Positions 17,050-25,574 of a stretch of DNA of 64,000 nucleotides are shown one piece after another. The DNA is taken from NCBI GenBank assembly GCA_030448265.1, contig JAUJNG010000006.1:1-64000 (forward strand), in the 5' to 3' direction. How positions within the stretch are numbered: the first letter of the stretch is position 1; each line of letters starts with the position of its first letter. Source of the stretch: Abditibacterium sp. (GTDB lineage: Bacteria > Armatimonadota > Abditibacteriia > Abditibacteriales > Abditibacteriaceae). The translations under genes and the position numbers were made by a program. The notes beneath the pieces are model-generated. The model was not told the origin of the DNA, did not search any database, and saw only the letters and a program-made list of their open reading frames with translations.

Positions 17050-17325
17050 TCAGCCTCCGGCGATGGCGGGCACAATCGAAACTTCGTCGCCGCTTTTGAG
17101 CGGCGTGTCGAGTTTTTGTAGAAAACGCACGTCTTCCTCGTTGACATAAACGTTGACGAAACGGCGCAATTCGCCCGAATCATCGAGCAAGCGGGTTTTG
17201 AACTCTTCGTTTTGCGCGGCCAGTTGTTGCACCGCGTCGCGCAGCGACGACGCTTCGACATTGACTTCGGCCTGGTCGCCGACGAGTTTTTGGAGAGGGG
17301 TGGGAATGCGAACTAAAACGGACAT
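17050..17325 (-). CDS. MoaD/ThiS-family sulfur-carrier-like protein
   Basis: 91 aa beta-grasp protein ending in AIAGG. The terminal Gly-Gly is what MoaD, ThiS, CysO and HcyS use to form a thiocarboxylate sulfur donor. The start follows AAGGAAAAATT. In Wolinella a ThiS-like carrier supports homocysteine synthesis and in mycobacteria CysO supports cysteine synthesis. Here the carrier sits 92 nt downstream of threonine synthase and directly upstream of a NIL protein, which favours an amino-acid sulfur role over molybdopterin synthesis; mobA upstream leaves the molybdopterin option open. Confidence 0.8.
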   Translation of the reverse strand: MSVLVRIPTPLQKLVGDQAEVNVEASSLRDAVQQLAAQNEEFKTRLLDDSGELRRFVNVYVNEEDVRFLQKLDTPLKSGDEVSIVPAIAGG

Positions 17326-17340
17326 AATTTTTCCTTTTTT

Positions 17341-17411
17341 AGAGGTTAGAGAACCGAAGTTAGAAGTTAGAAATGAGTTATCTAACCTCTAACTTCGGTT
17401 CTCTAACCTCT
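17341..17411. repeat. inverted repeat between thrC and the sulfur-carrier gene
   Basis: AGAGGTTAGAGAACCGAAGT and its complement enclose TTAGAAGTTAGAAATGAGTTA. The predicted hairpin could attenuate transcription or stabilise mRNA between the two genes. Confidence 0.75.
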
Positions 17412-17417
17412 ACTTCA

Positions 17418-18719
17418 CTATAATTTGCGGCCCAGCGCGGCTTCGAACGAGGCCAGATTGGGCGCAATTTGCAACGGCGCGCCGACGTGATCGGCGATGG
17501 CTTCCGGCGTTTTGAGGCCGATGCCGGTGATGTAGGCGACCGTCGTTTCGTCGGGCTTGATTTTGCCGCTTTCGGCCAGCTTTTTCAAAACCCCGATGGT
17601 CACGCCGCCCGCCGTTTCGGTGAAAATGCCCTCGGTTTCGGCCAGAAGTTTGATGCCTTCGACCACTTCTTCATCCGAAACCATCGCGGCGTTGCCGCCG
17701 GTGCTTCTCATGGTGTCGAGCGCGTAAATGCCGTCGGCGGGATTGCCAATCGCCAGCGATTTGGCGATGGTCGAAGGCTTGACCGGCTTGACGAAATCGT
17801 GGCCGTCTTCGAACGCCTGCGCGACGGGCGAACAGCCCTGCGCCTGCGCGCCCGAAACGCGAAAATCGCGCTGTTCGATGAGGCCCAGCTTCATCAATTC
17901 GTTGAAGCCCTTATGGATTTTGGTGAGCATCGAACCCGACGCGATGGGAATCACGACGTGATCGGGCGCCTGCCAACCCAACTGCTCCGCGACTTCGTAG
18001 GCGAGGGTTTTGGAGCCTTCGGAGTAAAACGGGCGCACGTTGACGTTGACGAACGCCCAGTCGGTGCGGTCGGCGACTTCGGCACACAAACGGTTCACTT
18101 CGTCGTAATTTCCCTTGACGGCCATCAAATTCGGCTTGTAAATCAGCGAACCGATGATTTTGCCGATTTCGAGGTCGGAGGGAATGAAAACGTAGCATTT
18201 CATGCCCGCGCGCGCCGCGTGCGCCGAAACCGAGTTGGCGAGATTGCCCGTCGAGGCGCACGCCGCCGTGTCGAAACCGAACTCAACGGCGCGGCTTAAA
18301 GCCGTCGAAACGACGCGATCTTTGAAACTCCACGTCGGATTGGCGGTGTCGTTTTTGATATAGAGCGACTTGATGCCGAGCTTTTTCGCCAGGTTGTTGC
18401 ACTTGATGAGCGGCGTGAAACCGGCGCCCAGATCGACTTGCGGCGTGCCCTCGACGGGCAGTAAGTCCTGATAGCGCCAGATGGAGCGCGGCCCGCGCTC
18501 GATTTTTTCGCGCGAGATGACCGAGGCAATGACATCGTAGTCGTATTGGACTTCGAGCGGCCCGAAACACATTTCGCAAACGTGTTTGGGGGCGATTTCG
18601 GAGGTCTGACCGCATTCGCGGCATTGCAGACCCTTGAGGCGTGAGGGTTTTTTGGCTCCGCCGTTGAGGGTATGACCGCCGTTTTGGGCAGTCGGTGGGG
18701 CGGAAATGAGGGCTGACAT
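17418..18719 (-). CDS. thrC: threonine synthase
   Basis: 433 aa from the ATG at 18719, which has AAAGGAA upstream; the 58 extra in-frame residues upstream are not conserved-looking. Converts O-phosphohomoserine to threonine using PLP. The N-terminus carries two CxxC pairs (CRECG and CEMCFG), a small zinc-ribbon-like element. The PLP lysine is in NPTWSFKDRV, and the phosphate loop in ASTGNLANSVSAHAARAG. It heads the thrC, sulfur carrier, NIL group. Confidence 0.93.
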   Translation of the reverse strand: MSALISAPPTAQNGGHTLNGGAKKPSRLKGLQCRECGQTSEIAPKHVCEMCFGPLEVQYDYDVIASVISREKIERGPRSIWRYQDLLPVEGTPQVDLGAGFTPLIKCNNLAKKLGIKSLYIKNDTANPTWSFKDRVVSTALSRAVEFGFDTAACASTGNLANSVSAHAARAGMKCYVFIPSDLEIGKIIGSLIYKPNLMAVKGNYDEVNRLCAEVADRTDWAFVNVNVRPFYSEGSKTLAYEVAEQLGWQAPDHVVIPIASGSMLTKIHKGFNELMKLGLIEQRDFRVSGAQAQGCSPVAQAFEDGHDFVKPVKPSTIAKSLAIGNPADGIYALDTMRSTGGNAAMVSDEEVVEGIKLLAETEGIFTETAGGVTIGVLKKLAESGKIKPDETTVAYITGIGLKTPEAIADHVGAPLQIAPNLASFEAALGRKL

Positions 18720-18835
18720 GGCGTGTTCCTTTCGACCAGGATTGAGGCTGGCACGCGCCACCATGAGATTTCCCGACTCGCAATTCCCTTTATTTCGGTT
18801 GGAAACACCTTTGAATGGCGCGGCGGGGACGGTGA

Positions 18836-19426
18836 CTAAGGAGAATTTATCAGGTTGGCGGCATCCTGCGGCGTGTTCCAATTGGAAAAACATTTCAAAG
18901 CTGGATCGAAGCGCCGCGCAACCTCAACCGAAACCCACTGCGCGTCAATTTCCTGCAAGATGCTCCGAAGCGGCGGCATTCTCTCCGCGCCGCGCAGATG
19001 CGACTCAAAAATTGGGATATTTTGCGGCGCATAAACGGCGTGAAGCGGCTCGAATCCGCCATCGTTTTGCGGCACCAGAGCCACGCCGTTGAAATTCTGC
19101 GCCAAAAAACGCATGAAATCGGCGTTCAAAAACGGCATATCGCAGGCAACAATGAAAGTTGGTGCTTCAAAATGCGACAGCGCGGCGTGAATGCCGCCGA
19201 GCGGCCCGCGATTGGGGAACCTGTCTCTCACCATCGGCAAGTTCGCGGCATCGGCGACTTCAATTTTGGAAGTGACCACGCAAATCTGAGGAAAAATCGG
19301 CGTTAAAATCTCCGCGATGCGCGCGATGAGCGGCTTATTTTCGAAAGGGAGAAGCGCTTTTTCGCGTCCCATGCGACTCGATTTTCCGCCCGCCAGAATC
19401 GCGGCGCAGCGCACGATGGAGGTCAC
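18836..19426 (-). CDS. mobA: molybdenum cofactor guanylyltransferase (MobA-like)
   Basis: 196 aa from GTG at 19426, overlapping the upstream stop codon by 4 nt (GTGA), which supports this start. Transfers GMP to molybdopterin to make the guanine dinucleotide cofactor. The nucleotide-binding motif LAGGKSSRMGREKALLPF and GPLGGIHAALSHFEAPTFIVACDMPF are typical. No molybdoenzyme is in the window. Confidence 0.88.
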   Translation of the reverse strand: MTSIVRCAAILAGGKSSRMGREKALLPFENKPLIARIAEILTPIFPQICVVTSKIEVADAANLPMVRDRFPNRGPLGGIHAALSHFEAPTFIVACDMPFLNADFMRFLAQNFNGVALVPQNDGGFEPLHAVYAPQNIPIFESHLRGAERMPPLRSILQEIDAQWVSVEVARRFDPALKCFSNWNTPQDAANLINSP

Positions 19427-19806
19427 TGATAACGCTCGTAGGCCGAGACGATGGGTTCATCGGGGTCTTCGGTTTCGGCCTGGTTTTCCTCGCGCAGGGT
19501 GCGGCTTGCAGAGAAAACCTGGCGCTGCAAGTAAAAAGCGTAGGCCAGCGCGAGGACGAAAACCAGTTCGACAATCGACGATAAATCCAACGCCGCCGCG
19601 TAGGGCACGCCGGTGATTTCGGCGAGTTTGATGGCCTGAATCAGCGCGAAAAGCACCGATGCGATAATCAAAACCCGCCACGACGCGCCGAACTGTCCGG
19701 TTCGCAGCAGGGAATAGAGGTTGATGGCGAGCGCCGCCGCGACCACGCTGAACCCAAAGCAAAACAGCGTCGAAATGATGGAGTAGGAGGAAGGCGAAGC
19801 GTTCAT
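19423..19806 (-). CDS. small membrane protein, three transmembrane helices
   Basis: 127 aa, family not recognised. Hydrophobic segments at about residues 10-34 (FCFGFSVVAAALAINLYSLL), 43-62 (RVLIIASVLFALIQAI) and 74-93 (LSSIVELVFVLALAYAFYL), followed by a charged acidic tail (EENQAETEDPDEPIVSAYERYQ) likely in the cytoplasm. It overlaps ispE by 4 nt at its start and mobA by 4 nt at its end, so it is translated as part of the ispE-mobA chain. Confidence 0.75.
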   Translation of the reverse strand: MNASPSSYSIISTLFCFGFSVVAAALAINLYSLLRTGQFGASWRVLIIASVLFALIQAIKLAEITGVPYAAALDLSSIVELVFVLALAYAFYLQRQVFSASRTLREENQAETEDPDEPIVSAYERYQ

Positions 19807-20729
19807 ATCGTATCGTAAGCGGAGGTTGCGGGCGCTTCAAGCGAAAATTCGACACCGCGCTCGCAAAACGGCGCCACGAATAGCTGAGAACTTCGAAGTT
19901 GCACGTCCTTCGCCAACTCCCCCCGCAGCTTTCGAGCGGCGTCGCGTGCCGTTATTTCCGACTCGAAAAGGCCGAAACACGCCGAACCACTGCCACTCAT
20001 TCGCGCACCGAGGGCGCCACTTTGGTTGAGGAGTTCGATGAGGCGCACCGGAGCCAGCGTGATTTGCGCCGCAGCGCGCTCCAAATCATTGCCCAGGCGC
20101 GCTGCGACCTCGCTCAAATCGGCACGGCTCCAGGTCTGAAGAAGGAGAGGCGTGTCGTTTCGGCTCTCGAATTCGCCATGATCCCAGGCGCAATACACCG
20201 AGGGCGTCGCCAGCGAGACTTCGGGTTTAACAATTAAAAGCCAACCCGAAAGCGGCGAAAGCGGCATCAATTTCTCGCCGATGCCTTCCATCAAAACCGC
20301 GCCGCCTTGGAGAAAAAGCGGCACATCCGCGCCAAGACCCGCGTAAATTGCCGGCAGTTCCTCCCATGAAAGCGCATGATTAGTAGCGAGATGGAGCGCG
20401 AGTAAAATCGCGGCGGCGTTGCCGCTTCCACCGCCCAGCCCCGCGCCGGTTGGAATGCGTTTTTGAAGATGAATTCTGGCGCCAAAATTCGCGCCCGTCG
20501 CTTCATTCCACTTTGTGACGGCGCGCACGCACAAATTATCGTCGCCCGCGAGTTCCTCTCGGCTGCAACTGAAGGAAATTTCGCCGCCGTCGTGAATGTC
20601 GAGTTCGATTTCGTCCCAGATGCCAACTGTGTGAACGACGGACGCCAGTTCGTGATAGCCGTCGGCGCGGCGACCCAAAATGTCGAGCGTTAAATTGACC
20701 TTGGCGGCGCTTTGGAGGTGGAATTTCAT
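19803..20729 (-). CDS. ispE: 4-diphosphocytidyl-2-C-methyl-D-erythritol kinase
   Basis: 308 aa. GHMP kinase of the MEP isoprenoid pathway that phosphorylates CDP-methylerythritol. Motifs: AKVNLTLDILGRRADGYHEL at the start, the ATP-binding Gly-rich loop PTGAGLGGGSGNAAAILLAL, and GARMSGSGSACFGLF near the end. It follows rsmA, a common bacterial arrangement, with a family C repeat between. Confidence 0.95.
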   Translation of the reverse strand: MKFHLQSAAKVNLTLDILGRRADGYHELASVVHTVGIWDEIELDIHDGGEISFSCSREELAGDDNLCVRAVTKWNEATGANFGARIHLQKRIPTGAGLGGGSGNAAAILLALHLATNHALSWEELPAIYAGLGADVPLFLQGGAVLMEGIGEKLMPLSPLSGWLLIVKPEVSLATPSVYCAWDHGEFESRNDTPLLLQTWSRADLSEVAARLGNDLERAAAQITLAPVRLIELLNQSGALGARMSGSGSACFGLFESEITARDAARKLRGELAKDVQLRSSQLFVAPFCERGVEFSLEAPATSAYDTI

Positions 20730-20744
20730 GGATTTAGAGGAAGT

Positions 20745-20832
20745 GGAGAACGCGAAGCGTCAGCGAGTGAGGCCCGACTGTCAGGTCAAAGTCACTGATA
20801 TGCCTCACTCGCTGACGCTTCGCGTTCTCTAC
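20745..20832. repeat. palindromic repeat family C, copy 1
   Basis: Arms GAGAACGCGAAGCGTCAGCG and its complement around a loop of about 30 nt. The right arm encodes the stop codon and last residue of rsmA. Copies at 40183-40268 and, with a T-C change in the arms, 43771-43865; a single arm at 196-236. Confidence 0.85.
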
Positions 20833-21686
20833 GCTGTGAAAATCGCCTCGCAGAGCGCGTTGAATTCGAGCGGCGACAGCGTTTCGCCGCGCCGTTGCGA
20901 GTCAATACCCGTTTTCTCGAAAGCGGGCGCCAAAACCTCGCGCGGCGCGATGACTTTGAGCGTGTTGCCCAGCGTTTTGCGGCGCTGTCCGAAGGCGGCG
21001 CGCACGATTTGCCAAAACTTCCGTTCGTCGTGGAGAGCAATCGAGGGTTTTTCCAGAAACTGGGCGTGAACGACGGTGGAAACCACGTCGGGCGGCGGCA
21101 AAAACGAGCCTGGCGCGATGTCGAACGCTTTTTCGGTGCGCGAATACAGGCTCGCCATGATCGCCAACGGCCCATATTCCTTGGCGCCCGCCGTTGCCAC
21201 GAGCCGGTTGGCGACTTCGCGTTGGAGCAAAACCGTCGCGGAGTGCAAATGGGGGCGCCAATCTTCGTAGATGCGGCGCAGCATCGGTTTGGAAATCGAG
21301 TAGGGCAGGTTCGCCACGATTTTAACGCCGCTTTCGGGCAGTTTTAAATCATTCCAATCGACATCGAGGGCGTCGTCTTCGACGAGGAGAAAACCTTCGC
21401 CGCGAAATTTGTTGCGGATAAACGCGGCGAACGCGCGGTCTTTTTCGATGGCGACAACAGTTTGAGCATCGCGCGTCAAACGCACGGTGAGCGCGCCCAA
21501 ACCTGGGCCGATTTCTAAAACCGCGTCATTTTTTTCAAGCTTTGCAATCTCGCAGATGTGGTCGAGAGCGCCCGCATTGACGAGGAAATTCTGGCCTAAA
21601 GTGCGATTGGGCGCGGCGCCCAGCGCGGCTAAGACTTCGCGCGCGGTGGCGATTTGGGCGGGATCATAGGCGAAAGATGGCGTCAT
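20829..21686 (-). CDS. rsmA: 16S rRNA dimethyladenosine transferase
   Basis: 285 aa. Dimethylates two adenosines in the 3' hairpin of 16S rRNA with S-adenosylmethionine. Motifs: LGQNFLVNAGALDHICEIA, SAM loop EIGPGLGALTVRLTRDA, EDDALDVDW, catalytic NLPYSISKPML. Upstream and co-directional with ispE. The TAG stop is within the family C repeat. Confidence 0.95.
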   Translation of the reverse strand: MTPSFAYDPAQIATAREVLAALGAAPNRTLGQNFLVNAGALDHICEIAKLEKNDAVLEIGPGLGALTVRLTRDAQTVVAIEKDRAFAAFIRNKFRGEGFLLVEDDALDVDWNDLKLPESGVKIVANLPYSISKPMLRRIYEDWRPHLHSATVLLQREVANRLVATAGAKEYGPLAIMASLYSRTEKAFDIAPGSFLPPPDVVSTVVHAQFLEKPSIALHDERKFWQIVRAAFGQRRKTLGNTLKVIAPREVLAPAFEKTGIDSQRRGETLSPLEFNALCEAIFTA

Positions 21687-21794
21687 TGATGGCCCAGTTT
21701 AGCTGGCATCCAATTCTCAAACGCGGTGTTTTGCTTTGCCGTTTCTGAGTTGCTACAACTCAAAGACAAGGGGGAAGAACAAAACTACGCAACT

Positions 21795-22259
21795 TCAAAT
21801 GTTTCGTTCTTCCTCGATTGTATATTGAGTGTGTGTTGTGTCCGCGTCGAATGTGTAAGCGCGGTAAACGATATGTCCATCAAAATCCAGCATATCTTTC
21901 ATGCGGTCATAAATCACAGGCAGTGCAATTCGAGACAAAACCTCGTTTCGTTCAACCCACGCAACCTCCAAACTTTCCGGACTGGTCTTTAATTCGCCAC
22001 CTCTGGACTTACACAAAAAGTCCAACATGACGATGTGCGACTGTATGTTGGAATATACACCGACTAATTCACCCACCGAGGCCGATATTCCCGTTTCCTC
22101 CAATATTTCACGCTCTAATGACTCAATAAGATTCTCGCCCTCTTCGACCTGGCCGCCAGGGAATTCCCAAACGTTGCGGGCGTTGCGAATCATTAAAACA
22201 CGGCCAGAATCGTCTGCAACCAACCCAGCCACAGCAACGATATGTCGAGGAGTTCTCAT
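21795..22259 (-). CDS. NUDIX hydrolase
   Basis: 154 aa. The NUDIX box is complete: GGQVEEGENLIESLEREILEETGI with the catalytic REILEE. Preceded by VAVAGLVADDSGRVLMIRNARNVWEFP. Likely hydrolyses a nucleoside diphosphate derivative; substrate unknown. Its base composition is visibly more AT-rich than neighbouring genes and it lies 108 nt upstream of rsmA, so it may be a later arrival. Confidence 0.85.
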   Translation of the reverse strand: MRTPRHIVAVAGLVADDSGRVLMIRNARNVWEFPGGQVEEGENLIESLEREILEETGISASVGELVGVYSNIQSHIVMLDFLCKSRGGELKTSPESLEVAWVERNEVLSRIALPVIYDRMKDMLDFDGHIVYRAYTFDADTTHTQYTIEEERNI

Positions 22260-22386
22260 GTTGATCTCACCCCAAAAATTTTAGCCCTCAGAACGCCGCG
22301 CGCAGACGAAGGGGCCAATGTCCTCAGCCGCAAATCCGTCAGTTTGTTTGTCATACTTCCTTCCCAACCACCAACGAGGAATTTCC

Positions 22387-23448
22387 ATGACCCAAACCAT
22401 GCCCGCCGCCGTGCTGCACGGCATCAAAGATTTGCGCGTGGACGAAGTGCCGGTTCCGTCCGCGCCCGCGCGCGGCGAAGTGCAGGTTCACATCGCCAAA
22501 GTCGGGATTTGCGGCTCCGATGTCCACTACTACGAACACGGGCGCATCGGCGATTTCATCGTCGAATCGCCCATGGTGCTGGGCCACGAATGCTCCGGCG
22601 TGGTCGCGCAGGTCGGCGAGGGCGTCTCGCATCTCAAAGAGGGCGACCGCGTCGCCATCGAGCCTGGCGTGCCGCGCCTGTCCAATGCGCTCTCGCACTA
22701 TTACATGAAGCGCGGCGAATACAACCTTTGCCCCGACATCTTCTTTTTCGCCACGCCGCCCGATCACGGCTCGTTTTGCTCGCTGGTCAATCACCGCGCG
22801 GATTTTTGCTTCAAATTGCCCGAAAATGTCACCCTCGAAGAAGGCGCCATGATCGAGCCGCTTTCGACGGGCATTTACGCCGCGCGCGTCGCGCCGGTGA
22901 CGATGGGCGATACGGTTGTCATCACCGGCGCGGGGCCGATTGGCTTGATGAATTTGCTGGCGTGCCGCGCGGCGGGCGCGACCAATGTGGTGATTTCCGA
23001 TATGGTGGCCTCGCGCTTGGAGGTCGCAAAGCAAATTGGGGCAACGCAGGTGGTGTCGGGAAACGCGGACGAACTCAAAGCCATCGCGCGCGAACTCACC
23101 GACGGGCGTGGCGCCGACGTGTGCATCGAATGCGCGGGCCATCCCAGCGCTCTGAACGCCGCCATCGGAGCGGCGCGGCCTGGCGCGGCGGTCGTTCTCA
23201 TCGGGATGCCGCCCAACGATACGGCGACACTCAACATCAACGACCTCATCGTGCGCGAAATCAAGCTGCGCCCGATTTTTCGCTACAACAACACGTTTCC
23301 CACCGGCGTCGAGCTGCTGGCGAGCGGAAAAGTCGATGTCAAACCGCTTATCTCCAAGCGTTTTGAACTCCGCGAAGTGCCCCAGGCGTTCGAATACGTT
23401 TTGGATAACCGCGAAACCTGCGTCAAAGCGATTGTCAACGTGGATTAA
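22387..23448 (+). CDS. NAD-dependent polyol (sorbitol/xylitol-type) dehydrogenase
   Basis: 353 aa from the ATG at 22387 preceded by GAGGAA at 22376-22381; the in-frame Met at 22318 is not used. Medium-chain dehydrogenase: catalytic zinc residues in [10 protein letters not shown] and GHECSG, and the Rossmann motif [12 protein letters not shown]. The lobe that binds structural zinc in alcohol dehydrogenases lacks the four Cys ([36 protein letters not shown]), exactly as in sorbitol dehydrogenases. Oxidation of a sugar alcohol to a ketose is likely; the sugar kinase at 10.8 kb could use such a product. Confidence 0.87.
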   Translation: MTQTMPAAVLHGIKDLRVDEVPVPSAPARGEVQVHIAKVGICGSDVHYYEHGRIGDFIVESPMVLGHECSGVVAQVGEGVSHLKEGDRVAIEPGVPRLSNALSHYYMKRGEYNLCPDIFFFATPPDHGSFCSLVNHRADFCFKLPENVTLEEGAMIEPLSTGIYAARVAPVTMGDTVVITGAGPIGLMNLLACRAAGATNVVISDMVASRLEVAKQIGATQVVSGNADELKAIARELTDGRGADVCIECAGHPSALNAAIGAARPGAAVVLIGMPPNDTATLNINDLIVREIKLRPIFRYNNTFPTGVELLASGKVDVKPLISKRFELREVPQAFEYVLDNRETCVKAIVNVD

Positions 23449-23520
23449 TAGCCACAAAAAACACAAAAGGCACAAGAGAATTCGGTTTCTCTTGTGCTTT
23501 TTGCGTTTTTTATGGCTATT
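23448..23520. terminator. long hairpin between convergent genes
   Basis: AATAGCCACAAAAAACACAA and a near-complement to 23520 form a long stem with A-rich and T-rich sides, between the dehydrogenase and the convergent small gene. It probably terminates both. The sequence is a divergent relative of family B. Confidence 0.65.
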
Positions 23521-23894
23521 TAATAGCGCCCCTGGTCAGCCGGATCGCCGTAGGGGTCTTCCGACGCGGGACGGACGTTGCCGCCGAACATTCCCGTGTT
23601 TTGCGCCTGGTCGGCGGGGTCGCCGTAGGGGTCTTGCGACGCGGGAAGGACATTGCCCTGACCGCCGCCTTGTCCGAACAACTGGCCTGGGTCGAAGCCG
23701 CCATGCTGAGAATAGTCAGCATCGGGCTGGTAGCCGCCGAACTGATTGCCGCTTTGCTGCGCGTGCTGGCCCAAAATGCCGGAAAGCGCGCCCAGAAGCG
23801 GGTTGGCATCGTAGGCTGGGCCTGGGGTGTTGGGGGAAGCGTGATTGCGAACCGTGTTGGCGATCTGGCCAAACAATAAATCAAGTGGGTTCAT
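23520..23894 (-). CDS. small Gly/Gln-rich protein with a 13-residue repeat
   Basis: 124 aa, family not recognised. The start is supported by TTAGGAG upstream. The N-terminus is ordered (MNPLDLLFGQIANTVRNH), the rest is rich in Gly, Gln, Pro and Asp. Two copies of PAS(Q/E)DPYGDPADQ lie near the C-terminus (about residues 84-96 and 109-121). No signal peptide or membrane segment. It is followed upstream by a lipoprotein gene on the same strand, suggesting a shared envelope-related role. Confidence 0.65.
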   Translation of the reverse strand: MNPLDLLFGQIANTVRNHASPNTPGPAYDANPLLGALSGILGQHAQQSGNQFGGYQPDADYSQHGGFDPGQLFGQGGGQGNVLPASQDPYGDPADQAQNTGMFGGNVRPASEDPYGDPADQGRY

Positions 23895-23920
23895 TGGAAA
23901 ATTTCTCCTAAGGTTGAGAT

Positions 23921-24409
23921 TTAGCGAACGGGGAAAAAGTCCCGCAGAGTTTTGCCGGACTGGGAATTGTTGTAACCCTGGATGCCGCTATACGCGCCGG
24001 CTTCCGAAGCGGGGACTTCGATGGACTGCACTTGCTGCGGCGGCGGAGTCACCCACACCACGTTTCGCGGATTGCGCGGATCGCGGTAGTAAACTCGTCC
24101 ATTTTTCGACAGATAATACTGCACGTTCTGGCCCTGCAACTCGGCGACGTTTTGCTTTTTATAGCGGTTGTAAACATAATAAAGCGCTGCCGCGCCCGCC
24201 AGAAGCGTCACTTTCTGCTTGGTGCTCATGCCGGTATTGGCCATCGGCTGGTTGCGGCTCATCGGCTGATTGCGGCTCATCGGCGCCTGGGCTTGGGTTT
24301 GCTGCGCGGGCGAACCGCAACCTGCCAGAAGAGTGGGTAACGTCAGAGAAGCCACGACAGCCGCGCCTGCGGGTCGCCATAGCCACGAATGTGGGTGCGA
24401 TATTTTCAT
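23921..24409 (-). CDS. small lipoprotein
   Basis: 162 aa from the ATG at 24409, which has CGGAG upstream; the longer frame would read through a 15-bp tandem repeat. A signal peptide ends in a lipobox LLAGC. After a short Gln-rich stretch with duplicated MSRNQP comes a hydrophobic segment (KVTLLAGAAALYYVYNRYKK), then a region with YYLSKNGRVYYRDPRNPRNVVWVTPP. Function unknown. It ends 26 nt before the small Gly/Gln-rich gene. Confidence 0.7.
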   Translation of the reverse strand: MKISHPHSWLWRPAGAAVVASLTLPTLLAGCGSPAQQTQAQAPMSRNQPMSRNQPMANTGMSTKQKVTLLAGAAALYYVYNRYKKQNVAELQGQNVQYYLSKNGRVYYRDPRNPRNVVWVTPPPQQVQSIEVPASEAGAYSGIQGYNNSQSGKTLRDFFPVR

Positions 24410-24423
24410 TAATTGCTCCGAAA

Positions 24424-24453
24424 GGGGAATTTGTCCAAGGGGAATTTGTCCAA
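24424..24453. repeat. 15-bp tandem duplication
   Basis: GGGGAATTTGTCCAA occurs twice in direct succession, just upstream of the lipoprotein gene and 94 nt upstream of the divergent hydrolase-like gene. It could be an operator-like site or a slippage product. Confidence 0.7.
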
Positions 24454-24546
24454 CGGCAAAACCCTTCTGCAAACCCAGTGCCGCACGTTGTTGGCCTTCG
24501 CTTCACGGCGGAAAATGCCGCGCAGTTGGTCAAAACGGCGAAGAGC

Positions 24547-25560
24547 ATGATATTTCTCATGAGCCATCGCAATTCCGCCGCCTCTTCGCCACTTTCCGCC
24601 GTCTTGAAAACCACTCTCGCTCTCACTGGAGCGACTCTGGGCGCCGTCGCCGTTGCCAACACCGTCATCGCGGCGCGCACGCCGCCGCTTGGCTTTCGTC
24701 TGGGCGGGCAGTTCGGACGCTATCCGGCGCGTTTCGGCGACATCGCCTACACCGTGGCGGGAACAGGGCCACCGGTTTTGCTGCTGCACGGTCTCGATGC
24801 GGGACGCTCAATGGCCGAATGGCGCGCGGTGTTCGATGTCCTGGCCGACCATCACACCGTTTATGCGTTCGACTGGCTCGGCTGGGGACTGTCCGACACC
24901 ACGGGTGAAGGCACCAATGCCACCGATTTTGCCGAGCAGATTTCGGGTTTCATCCACGACATTGTCGGCCAAAAAACGGCAGTCGTGGCGGCGGGGCAGG
25001 CCGGAATTTTTGCGATTTTAGCCGCTCGAGGCGGGGCCGAGATCTCACGCCTCGCGCTGGTGTGTCCGGTTCCGCCGGCGCCCGATGCGCCTTCTGGCGA
25101 AAGCCGTGCCGAGGCGCTTTTGCAAAGCACTTTGTCGGGAAATCTACTCAATGCACCGGTTTTGGGGGTCGCGGCTCTCAATTGGTTGCACTCGCGCGAA
25201 AACTTGCACAAAGAAGCGCGCGAACACGGATTTTTCGATAAGGAACTGGCGCAAAGCGAAAGCCAGTTGTGGCACGTCGCCGCGCATCAGAGGGGCACCG
25301 AGCGCGGTCAGCGCGCCCTTTTGCAGGGCGCTTTCGGCTGCGACTGGCGCGCGGCGTGGCGCGAAATCGAAGTTCCTTCGCTGCTCATCTGGGGGCGCAA
25401 CGCCGTGCGCGAGGGCTACGACGCCGCTCCCGAATGGCTCGCGCTGCGTCCTGACGCGCATCTCGAAGTGGTCGAAAACGCCCTGCTTTTTCCGCATCTG
25501 GAGCAGCCGCAGCGTTTTCTTGACATCGTGCTGCCCTGGGCGGGCGAATCGCGTCGTTAA
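24547..25560 (+). CDS. alpha/beta-hydrolase-fold protein with degenerate catalytic triad
   Basis: 337 aa from ATG 24547; ATG 24559 is equally possible, while the 234 codons upstream are antisense to the lipoprotein gene. An N-terminal hydrophobic segment (residues 16-42) may anchor it. The fold is clear: PVLLLHGLDAGRSMAEW, YAFDWLGWGLSD, VPSLLIWG. The nucleophile elbow reads AAGQAG, giving Gln151 where Ser is expected; the acid position after LLIWG and the terminal His (ALLFPHLEQP instead of GHxPHxE) also look changed. It may be a non-enzymatic binding protein. It is followed 14 nt later by the hybrid histidine kinase. Confidence 0.75.
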   Translation: MIFLMSHRNSAASSPLSAVLKTTLALTGATLGAVAVANTVIAARTPPLGFRLGGQFGRYPARFGDIAYTVAGTGPPVLLLHGLDAGRSMAEWRAVFDVLADHHTVYAFDWLGWGLSDTTGEGTNATDFAEQISGFIHDIVGQKTAVVAAGQAGIFAILAARGGAEISRLALVCPVPPAPDAPSGESRAEALLQSTLSGNLLNAPVLGVAALNWLHSRENLHKEAREHGFFDKELAQSESQLWHVAAHQRGTERGQRALLQGAFGCDWRAAWREIEVPSLLIWGRNAVREGYDAAPEWLALRPDAHLEVVENALLFPHLEQPQRFLDIVLPWAGESRR

Positions 25561-25574
25561 ACCCCCATTTGTCC

